Source of the DNA: CAZYTO01 sp964650405
GTDB taxonomy: Bacteria; Acidobacteriota; Thermoanaerobaculia; Gp7-AA8
Direction: 5' to 3'
Assembly: GCA_964650405.1 (NCBI GenBank)
Contig: CAZYTO010000307.1
Coordinates: forward strand, 1 to 6,264
DNA: 6,264 nt
Position 1 is the first letter of the stretch, and each line of letters starts with the position of its first letter. The position numbers were made by a program, and so were the translations under genes. Below are positions 1 through 5,379 of the stretch, piece by piece. The notes under the pieces are model-generated. The model was not told where the DNA came from. It did no database searches and saw nothing but the letters and a program-made list of their open reading frames with translations.

Positions 1-1178
1 AGCTCCACGCGCCCCGAGGCGATGATGAGGAAGTCGTTGGTGTAGTCGTTCTGGCGGATGATCACCTCGCCGTCGCGGAACTCCCGGACGCGGGCGGCCA
101 GGAACGTCTCGCGCAGTTGCCCCTCGTCCGCGGCGGCCAGCAGCGGCGCGCGGCTGCGCAGCATCTGGATGCGCTCGCGGACGGTGCCTTCCAGGAACGG
201 CAGCCGCTCCTTCAGCACCGCTTCGTCGGCCGGCTCGACCTCCCGCCCCATCAGGTGCTCGATCACCTCGTAGCCCTGGTTCATCCCCAGCTTGATCAGG
301 TCGCGCCCGCTGGCCGCGCCGATGAGGTAGAGGCCGGCCACGGTCGTCTCGTAGACCGCGCTGAGGACGGGACGGGCGTCCTTCCCCTCGCCGCCGTACT
401 GGATGCCGATCGACTCGAAGAACTTGCGCGGCGCGTCGGCGCCGAGCTTGAGGAAGATCAGCTCCGCCGCCACGCGTGTCACGTCGCCGCGCACGTTCAG
501 GTCGGCGTAGCCGGGATAGACGTGCTTCGCGTTCGTGCTGAAGTGAATGGTCATCTGCCCCGTGGCCTGGCGGCCGAGCACTTCCTTGGTCAGCACTTCA
601 TTGGCGCGGGTGATCTCCGGCCCGCGCACGACGAGGCCGACCCGGTTCTCGTCGGAGAGGGCGATGGCGATCTCCAGCGCCGAGTCGCCGGCACCGACCA
701 CGAGGATGTCGCGCTCCTGGAACTCGGCCGGATCGACGAGGCGGTAGCGGACATGGGGGAGATCGTCGCCTGGCGTCCCGAGCTTGCGCGGATTGCCCTG
801 CGTGCCCATGGCCAGGATGACGTTCGCCGCGTCGAATGCATCGCCTGCGGAGGTCTTGATGCGGAAGCGGTCGCCCTCTTTCTTCAGCGCCGTGACCTCG
901 GCCTTGAAGCGGACGTTGAGGCTCCGCTCCGTGACGTGCCGCTGCCATGCCTCCAGGATCGACTCGCGCGATCCCGCCTGGAACGGCACCTCGCCCCGCG
1001 CCGGGATCATCACCGGCTCGGCCATGACGAACTTGCGCGCCTGGTACGCGTCGATCGTGTCCGCCAGATGGTCCGTCCGCTCCAACAGCACGTACCGCAT
1101 GCCATTCGCCTGCGCGTGCGACGCCGCCGAGAGTCCGGCCGGCCCGGAGCCGACGATCACGAGGTCAAAGGAGTCCAT
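1..1178 (-). CDS. FAD/NAD(P)-dependent oxidoreductase fused to a cyclic-nucleotide-binding domain (C-terminus cut by window edge)
   Basis: The visible part is 392 codons from ATG at 1178, open to the left edge. Residues 1-33 form an FAD-binding Rossmann start with GSGPAG at 10-15. A second nucleotide-binding motif, GAGDSA at 162-167, fits NAD(P)H binding. The C-terminal FAD contact segment is LYLIGAASGRD at 283-293. This is the two-dinucleotide-binding layout of thioredoxin-reductase-like and YpdA-like flavoproteins. There is no CxxC motif and no cysteine anywhere in the 392 residues, so thioredoxin reductase activity is unlikely and the electron acceptor is unknown. From about residue 345 a cyclic-nucleotide-binding domain begins, with FRDGEVIIRQND followed by DFLIIASGRVEL, and it is cut by the edge. 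The start is favoured because the Rossmann strand begins at once (MDSFDLVIVGSG). No Shine-Dalgarno is visible; a heptamer array runs into the ATG. The gene lies 139 bases downstream of the FHA gene. Function beyond flavin redox chemistry with ligand control is inference. Confidence 0.88.
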   Translation of the reverse strand, partial: MDSFDLVIVGSGPAGLSAASHAQANGMRYVLLERTDHLADTIDAYQARKFVMAEPVMIPARGEVPFQAGSRESILEAWQRHVTERSLNVRFKAEVTALKKEGDRFRIKTSAGDAFDAANVILAMGTQGNPRKLGTPGDDLPHVRYRLVDPAEFQERDILVVGAGDSALEIAIALSDENRVGLVVRGPEITRANEVLTKEVLGRQATGQMTIHFSTNAKHVYPGYADLNVRGDVTRVAAELIFLKLGADAPRKFFESIGIQYGGEGKDARPVLSAVYETTVAGLYLIGAASGRDLIKLGMNQGYEVIEHLMGREVEPADEAVLKERLPFLEGTVRERIQMLRSRAPLLAAADEGQLRETFLAARVREFRDGEVIIRQNDYTNDFLIIASGRVE

Positions 1179-1210
1179 GTTCGTTGTCCGTTGTTCGTTG
1201 TTCGTTGTTC
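1179..1210 (-). repeat. ACGAACA heptamer array abutting the oxidoreductase start codon
   Basis: Read on the minus strand, this is a run of ACGAACA units (one variant, ACGGACA) that ends exactly at the start codon. The last A of the final unit is the A of the ATG at 1178. It fills the place where a ribosome binding site would be expected. It is the inverted partner of the array at 1286-1320. Confidence 0.9.
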
Positions 1211-1313
1211 TCGTCAGATCATTTGTGCGATGTCCACACGGTAGGTATGAGCGCCGCGCCAGCCCGTAACGTGGATCACGGCGAAGCGAACAGCGAACAA
1301 CGAACAACGAACA
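1192..1313. repeat. Perfect 19-bp inverted repeat formed by the two heptamer arrays
   Basis: The arm at 1295-1313 reads GAACAACGAACAACGAACA, and the arm at 1192-1210 is its exact reverse complement. The 84 bases between them include one further GCGAACA unit. In a minus-strand transcript running from the FHA gene into the oxidoreductase gene this could fold into a long stem ending 13 bases before the oxidoreductase ATG. Whether it acts as an attenuator, a processing site or neither cannot be told from the sequence. Confidence 0.75.
1211..1285. other. Unique spacer between two facing heptamer arrays
   Basis: About 75 bases of non-repetitive sequence with no convincing coding potential. It contains a small palindrome, CGTG-GAT-CACG, at 1270-1280 and a weak TGTG/CACA inverted repeat at 1224-1238. 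If the two flanking arrays pair in a transcript, this segment would be most of the loop. No promoter with both boxes was recognised on the minus strand. Confidence 0.4.
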
Positions 1314-1320
1314 GCGACTA
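1286..1320 (+). repeat. (G/A)CGAACA heptamer array containing the FHA gene stop codon
   Basis: Five in-phase heptamers read on the plus strand: GCGAACA (1286), GCGAACA (1293), ACGAACA (1300), ACGAACA (1307) and a variant GCGACTA (1314). The CTA of the last unit is the complement of the TAG stop of the FHA gene, so the array begins with no gap at the end of that gene. Bases 1295-1313 are a perfect 19-base inverted copy of 1192-1210. Confidence 0.9.
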
Positions 1321-2286
1321 CTTCGGTGCTTTCACCGCAGGTTCCGTCGTTTCCTTCGGCCGCGTTTCGGCGGCGACGTTGAAGGTCAGCAGGACTTTGC
1401 CGAAACGGACGACGTCGCCGTCGGTCAGGGGCCGCTTGTCGGTGACGGAGTCGCCGTTGACGAACGTCCCGTTGCGGCTGCCGAGGTCTTCGATCAGGAA
1501 GCCCTCGGCGGTGCGGAGGACGCGGGCATGTTTCGACGAGACGCTGCCGTCGGCGAGGATGACCGTGTTCCCTCCGATGCGGCCGATGATCGATTCGTCG
1601 TCCAGGAGCGGGTGCATCGTGCCGTCGGCCGTCGTCAGCGTGGCGATGGCTTTGGCGAACGACATGCTGCCCGACTTCCTCTTCGACAGGCTCTTCGGCC
1701 GCGGCGGCTGAGGGCGATCGGTGGCGTCGCCGTCGAAGGCCCTGGCCGCCACGATGAGCCCGCCCTTCTCCAGCGTGGCCACGATCGGGTAGAGCTCCAG
1801 CGCCGTCCGCTTCGTGTCGCTGCGGAGCTGGGCCAGCGAACGGCCGCCCGAGATGGCCAGCAGCACCTGCAATTCCTCCGGACGGAGGCTGATCAGGTCT
1901 CCCTGCGGATTGGGCACGACCCGGAAGACGGTCTGCTCGTCGGGGTAGAGCTCCAGCACGCGCTTCGTGTCGGCGATCTTCTGTTCCGCGGCGGTGATGA
2001 GCTCGGATGGATCGAGCTGCAGCGGCGCGACGCCTTCCGGCAGCGACAGCGCGTCGAGGAAGGTGAACGAGCCGTCCGTCCACGTGACGAAATCGGTGAT
2101 CAGCCCGTCCGGGCCCGTTCCGCTCGAGCCCTCCGCCCAGGCGATCTTCCCCTCGCGGATGAAGAGGCGGATGCGCTTCTCGCCCGACTCGGCGTCCAGC
2201 GTCCCCGTGTGCGAGGGCCGCCCCAGCAACGACATCAGCTCCCCGGCACCGAAGTGCCGCACACTCCCCTGGAGAATGACGCGCAT
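1318..2286 (-). CDS. DUF4388 (PATAN-like) and FHA domain protein
   Basis: 322 residues, probably a cytoplasmic signalling adaptor. Residues 1-90 resemble a DUF4388 domain: HFGAGELMSLLGRPSHTGTL, then RLFIREGKIAWAE, then a WTDGSFTF strand. Residues 133-180 form a helical module common in DUF4388 proteins (LRPEELQVLLAISGGRS, then a helix ending in EKGGLIVAAR). A Pro/Lys/Ser-rich linker spans about 186-208. The FHA domain covers about 213-304 and keeps the phosphothreonine-binding pattern: G235-R236, S250-x-x-H253 and N272-G273-T274. A short charged tail carries K311-E-T-T-E-P316. There is no signal peptide or membrane segment. FHA domains bind phosphothreonine, and the kinase two genes upstream is the obvious writer; that pairing is inference from synteny. 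The start at 2286 gives a complete DUF4388 strand. There is no Shine-Dalgarno, and the gene follows the CPBP gene by 28 bases. Confidence 0.93.
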   Translation of the reverse strand: MRVILQGSVRHFGAGELMSLLGRPSHTGTLDAESGEKRIRLFIREGKIAWAEGSSGTGPDGLITDFVTWTDGSFTFLDALSLPEGVAPLQLDPSELITAAEQKIADTKRVLELYPDEQTVFRVVPNPQGDLISLRPEELQVLLAISGGRSLAQLRSDTKRTALELYPIVATLEKGGLIVAARAFDGDATDRPQPPRPKSLSKRKSGSMSFAKAIATLTTADGTMHPLLDDESIIGRIGGNTVILADGSVSSKHARVLRTAEGFLIEDLGSRNGTFVNGDSVTDKRPLTDGDVVRFGKVLLTFNVAAETRPKETTEPAVKAPK

Positions 2287-2314
2287 CGTTTCAGTGTAGC
2301 AGGAGGGGTTTGGG

Positions 2315-3343
2315 TCAGACGATCTTGCCGGCGTACAGCGACACCACGAGCACGAAGTTGTACGACGCGTGCAGAACGGCCCCGGCCAGAACGCCGCGGC
2401 GCAGGCGAACCATCAACGTAGTGATGCTCAGGCAGAGAATCGCCACGACGGCGGGCCAGTAGCCGAAAGTTTCGGTCAGGTGCATGCCGGTGAACAGCAC
2501 CGTAACGCACACAGCCGCCGGCGCGACGCCCCACGAGACAGTCAAGCCGCGGAGCAGGAGGCCGCGGAACAGCAGCTCCTCCCCTAACGGTGCGAGGAGC
2601 AGCGCCGCGACCGCCCAGGCCAGGCGTCCGACGCCACCCTTTTCCGCGATGTCGGCGAGCGGGCCGAGGTGGAAGCTCTTCGGTACAGGGATGACATCGG
2701 TCGCAAGACTGAAAAGGGCTCCCATCGCCAGTCCGGCCAAGACTGTAGTCAGGATCTGTCTCCGGGAGAGGCGCAACGGTCCAAGGCCCGCCAGTGTGCG
2801 ATCGCGGAGCCATGCCGGAGCCCACATTTTCGCCAGTCCCCAGGTCGTGACCAGAGTCACCGCTCCGCCGACGAGGAGCAGCAATGGGTTGAACCGTGCC
2901 ATTGTGCCTGTCAGTTGATTCCGGGGGACGGCGATGGCGACGGCAATGACGACCGCGATGCCGATGGCGATCTGGCTCCCGAAGACGACCACCAGCGCGG
3001 CCAGTGCCTGGCCCGCGCGGAATGTCTCGCGGAGAGGCGGAGGCTCCGCAACCGGAATGTCCGCGACGGACGGCTCGACGGCCCGAAGGGCGTCCGCCGC
3101 GTCAGCCTCGCCCGTCAGGGCGGTGTCCATGATCCACGTTCCGACAGGAGCCGCAGCGTCCCTGATCGGCAGAGTGACCGTCGACGCCGGGTGCACAACG
3201 CTCACCTCGTCCGCCGGGATCAGGTGTGCGATGCCTGGATCGCCGGCCGGGATAGTGTCCCCGGCGCGCGGCTCGGTTGGCGCGGCGGCATTTGCAGCAC
3301 ACGGCTCGTCTGTCGCTTGGGAGGCGCCCGGGTTGTCGTTCAT
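2315..3343 (-). CDS. CPBP family intramembrane glutamic protease-like protein with long N-terminal extension
   Basis: 342 residues. The C-terminal two thirds is a polytopic membrane protein with likely membrane segments near 111-139, 152-170, 196-217, 241-262, 270-290, 296-312 and 318-338. The CPBP (Rce1/Abi-type) active-site motifs are all present: E255-E256-x3-R260 in GEELLFRG, F284-x3-H288 in LFTGMH, and H325-x3-N329 in HASYN. Family members cleave within membranes, remove prenylated C-terminal peptides in eukaryotes, or act in bacteriocin immunity; no substrate can be assigned here. The first 105 or so residues are Ala/Pro/Asp-rich, look disordered and probably lie in the cytoplasm, which is unusual for a family whose members often start near the first helix. 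The gene starts 22 bases after the kinase stop with no Shine-Dalgarno, which suggests translational coupling. A later start nearer the first helix is possible, but no good ribosome binding site supports one. Confidence 0.9.
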   Translation of the reverse strand: MNDNPGASQATDEPCAANAAAPTEPRAGDTIPAGDPGIAHLIPADEVSVVHPASTVTLPIRDAAAPVGTWIMDTALTGEADAADALRAVEPSVADIPVAEPPPLRETFRAGQALAALVVVFGSQIAIGIAVVIAVAIAVPRNQLTGTMARFNPLLLLVGGAVTLVTTWGLAKMWAPAWLRDRTLAGLGPLRLSRRQILTTVLAGLAMGALFSLATDVIPVPKSFHLGPLADIAEKGGVGRLAWAVAALLLAPLGEELLFRGLLLRGLTVSWGVAPAAVCVTVLFTGMHLTETFGYWPAVVAILCLSITTLMVRLRRGVLAGAVLHASYNFVLVVSLYAGKIV

Positions 3344-3365
3344 CGGATTTGGACCGGTGGATAGT

Positions 3366-5102
3366 CTACTTCAATGCCCGGAGCCGGATATCCGCCTCCA
3401 GCCGGTGACGCCCCTCGGGCCACGACTTCACGAAGGCGCGCCACATCGTGGGCGTATTGGCGTTGCAGGCCAGCTCGAAGTCGGCGGCTTCGAGACGCAT
3501 CTGCAGCGCTTCGGCCTTGCGCACCGAGTCGGCGTGATTGGCCAGGAAGCGATCCCAGGCCGTCGTCGTTCCGGTTTCCCACGCCGCGTCGAAGTCGCCC
3601 GCGTCGGCATTGCGGCGGGCCGTGTCTTCGAGCTCCCGGGCCAGGCGCTCCTGCGCGCTGGCCAGCCGGATCTCCGCTTCCAGGCGGTGGCGGCCGTCCG
3701 GCCAGAGCTTGAGGAACTCGCGCAGGCCGGTGTCCGACTTGATGCCTTCGAAGGCCAGCGACTCGGAGAGCAGTTGCCGGGCCCGCGTGGCGTACTGGGA
3801 GGTGGGATGCGTATCGAGAAAGCGCCGCCATTCCTCGGACTTCCCCTGTTCCCACGCGTACTGGAACGCGTCTTCCTCTTCGTGTTTCCCGCGCAACCGT
3901 CCCAGCGCCGCGCGGGCCGCGTCGCCGATGGCCGTTCCCTTCGGGTGGGCCTCGGTCAGCCGGCGCAGGGTGTCGCGGTCGTCGCCGCGCTCCTTGTCCG
4001 CCACTTCCTCCAGCAACTCCAGCTCGAACAGCCGCGCCTTGGCGTCCGTGCTCTCCGGGGAGTCGGGATGCTTCTTCAGGTAGGCGCGGAAGGCGGCTGC
4101 CGTATTGCTGACGAGCGTCTGCTTCCACTCCTTCTCCGTCTCGCTTTCGCTCGACACCAGCGAGACCGTCTTGGCCTCGCCCCGCCGCAGCCGCAGAACC
4201 TCGGCGCGGGTGAGCATCCCCGCCGGAACGATGCGGAAGGGCTCCAGGGCGGCGGCCATCGAGCGCGCGTCCGGGAAGCGCTTGTTCCGATCCTTCTCCA
4301 GCGCCCTCAGCACGATCGCTTCGAGCTCGGGAGGAATGTCTCCCATGTCCCGTGCCGCGAACGCCGGCACGGGAGCGGTGAGGTGCTTCATGATGTAGCC
4401 CTGCGGCGTCTCGCTCTGGAAGGGAGGGACGCTGACCAGCATCTCGTAGAGGACGATGCCGAGGGAGTAGAGGTCGGCCCTTCCGTCCATCTGCTCGCCC
4501 TCGGGGATGAAGCCGAGCTGCTCGGGCGACATGTACTTCGGATTGCCGATCAGCATGCCCGTCTGCGTCGTGTCCGCCGGTCCGCCGCCCGCCTCCGCCG
4601 TATCCTTCGCCACGCCGAGGTCGATGATCTTCGTGGCCAGGCAGTCGTCGGAGTCGTACGAGAGCATGACGTTGTCGGCGGAGATGTCGCGGTGCAGCAG
4701 GCCGCGGCGGTGGATGTGGTCCAGTCCCGCCAGCACCTGCGTGGCCACGTCGGCGGCCACCGCGATGGGGAAGGCGCCGTAGGCGATGCTCCACTGCCGG
4801 ACGGTGCTGCCGTCGATGTACTCGGTGACGAGATAGCTCCCGCCGTCCCCGAGGAAGAAGTCATGGACGACGGCGATGTTGGGATGGTGGATCTGCGTGG
4901 CCAGCCGCGCCTCGCGCAGGAATCGCACCCGGTAGCCCTCGTCCGCCAGGAGCGAGGCCTTCATGATCTTGATGCAGCGGAAGGTGTTGAGGTGCAGGTG
5001 CCTGGCCTTGAACACCTCTCCCATCCCGCCCGCCCCGATGACGTTGAGGATCTCGTACTTGCCATCGAGGACCGTGCCCGGACCCAGCGGCTCGGAAGGC
5101 AT
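3366..5102 (-). CDS. Soluble Hanks-type serine/threonine protein kinase with C-terminal helical repeats
   Basis: 578 residues. The kinase domain spans about 16-285. The glycine loop is GAGGMGEV (23-30), the catalytic lysine K45 (CIKIM) and the helix-C glutamate E64. The catalytic loop is HRDISADN (137-144) with D139 and N144. The metal-binding motif is DLG (161-163) in place of DFG, and the P+1 segment is SPEQL (192-196). All residues needed for phosphotransfer are present. The usual lysine two after the catalytic aspartate is serine (S141), as in HRDVS-type bacterial kinases. There is no transmembrane segment, so it is probably cytoplasmic. Residues 325-578 hold six degenerate repeats built on F-L-x3-(H/W)-P-x-(S/G), at about 341, 382, 428, 463, 519 and 557, resembling TPR/BamD-like helical hairpins, probably a protein-docking scaffold. 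It is the first gene of the minus-strand operon and the only one with a clear Shine-Dalgarno. Targets are unknown; the downstream FHA protein is the best candidate partner. Confidence 0.95.
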   Translation of the reverse strand: MPSEPLGPGTVLDGKYEILNVIGAGGMGEVFKARHLHLNTFRCIKIMKASLLADEGYRVRFLREARLATQIHHPNIAVVHDFFLGDGGSYLVTEYIDGSTVRQWSIAYGAFPIAVAADVATQVLAGLDHIHRRGLLHRDISADNVMLSYDSDDCLATKIIDLGVAKDTAEAGGGPADTTQTGMLIGNPKYMSPEQLGFIPEGEQMDGRADLYSLGIVLYEMLVSVPPFQSETPQGYIMKHLTAPVPAFAARDMGDIPPELEAIVLRALEKDRNKRFPDARSMAAALEPFRIVPAGMLTRAEVLRLRRGEAKTVSLVSSESETEKEWKQTLVSNTAAAFRAYLKKHPDSPESTDAKARLFELELLEEVADKERGDDRDTLRRLTEAHPKGTAIGDAARAALGRLRGKHEEEDAFQYAWEQGKSEEWRRFLDTHPTSQYATRARQLLSESLAFEGIKSDTGLREFLKLWPDGRHRLEAEIRLASAQERLARELEDTARRNADAGDFDAAWETGTTTAWDRFLANHADSVRKAEALQMRLEAADFELACNANTPTMWRAFVKSWPEGRHRLEADIRLRALK

Positions 5103-5113
5103 ACGGGGAGTTT

Positions 5114-5120
5114 ACCTCCT
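5114..5120 (-). promoter_or_regulatory. Shine-Dalgarno of the kinase gene
   Basis: AGGAGGT on the minus strand is a full match to the anti-Shine-Dalgarno, lying 11 bases before the ATG at 5102, slightly longer spacing than usual. It confirms the kinase start and is the only strong ribosome binding site seen in the window. It sits immediately downstream of the hairpin at 5125-5208. Confidence 0.8.
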
Positions 5121-5124
5121 GAAA

Positions 5125-5208
5125 TGGCGAGCGGGAGACGGCGAGCGGCGAGCGGGCCGGATCGTGAACATCTCTTCCGCTCGCCGCTCGCTCGTCTCCC
5201 GCTCGCCA
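5125..5208. repeat. Long near-perfect hairpin built of GGCGAGC heptamers
   Basis: The left arm at 5125-5155 and right arm at 5177-5208 are inverted copies differing only by a one-base indel. The outer 16 bases (TGGCGAGCGGGAGACG) and inner 14 bases (CGAGCGGCGAGCGG) pair perfectly around a 21-base loop. The left arm parses as in-phase heptamers GGCGAGC, GGGAGAC, GGCGAGC, GGCGAGC. It lies between divergent genes, so it is not in a terminator position for either. If transcribed it would form a strong stem ending four bases before the kinase Shine-Dalgarno. Confidence 0.92.
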
Positions 5209-5271
5209 CAAAGAGCTGAGAAGAAGGGCGAAGCCAGTCGCCACCAGCGCCGAGGGATAAACTCACAAGCG
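5209..5271. other. Unique segment of the divergent intergenic region
   Basis: About 63 non-repetitive bases between the hairpin and the GCGAATAA array. This is the most likely place for promoters of the kinase operon and the isomerase, but no pair of -35/-10 boxes at proper spacing was recognised on either strand. It includes one GAAGGGCGAAG stretch (5224-5234) resembling the array downstream of the isomerase. Confidence 0.35.
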
Positions 5272-5379
5272 GCGAACAGCGAATAAGCGAACAGCGAATA
5301 AGCGAACAGCGAATAAGCGAATAGGCGAATAAGCGAATAAGCGAATAAGCGAATAAGCGAATAAGCGATAAGCGAATGA
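5272..5379 (+). repeat. GCGAACA/GCGAATAA tandem array running into the isomerase start codon
   Basis: Fourteen consecutive units. The first six are three copies of a 15-base pair (GCGAACA then GCGAATAA). Then come GCGAATAG (5317), five GCGAATAA (5325-5364), a 7-base GCGATAA (5365) and a final variant GCGAATGA (5372) whose ATG at 5376 is the isomerase start. No Shine-Dalgarno lies in or after the array. On the plus strand the 8-mer gives TAA in every frame. On the minus strand it is open in all frames, which creates spurious long open frames. Confidence 0.97.

Noticed and set aside
117..1244. Plus-strand open frame of 375 codons over the oxidoreductase
   Set aside because: Shadow of the minus-strand gene, whose FAD, NAD(P) and cyclic-nucleotide-binding motifs are unmistakable.
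2293..2298. TACACT on the minus strand seven bases before the FHA gene ATG, as a -10 box for a leaderless transcript
   Set aside because: No acceptable -35 at 16-19 bases upstream, and the gene sits 28 bases after its upstream neighbour, so an internal promoter is not supported by sequence alone.
2930..2975. GATGGCGA-like short repeats within the CPBP gene as another intergenic-type array
   Set aside because: They encode the Ala/Ile/Val-rich first membrane helix in frame, and simple codon repetition explains them.
5125..5208. Insertion sequence or transposon end
   Set aside because: No transposase, and no target-site duplication was noticed next to the arms. The arms are made of the same kind of heptamer as the other arrays.
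2934..5219. A very long plus-strand open frame (761 codons) antisense to the CPBP and kinase genes
   Set aside because: It is explained by high-GC codon bias opposite real genes. The translation shows no domain, while the minus strand encodes clear kinase and protease motifs.
5272..5379. CRISPR array
   Set aside because: Units are 7-8 bases and directly adjacent, with no unique spacers and no cas genes.
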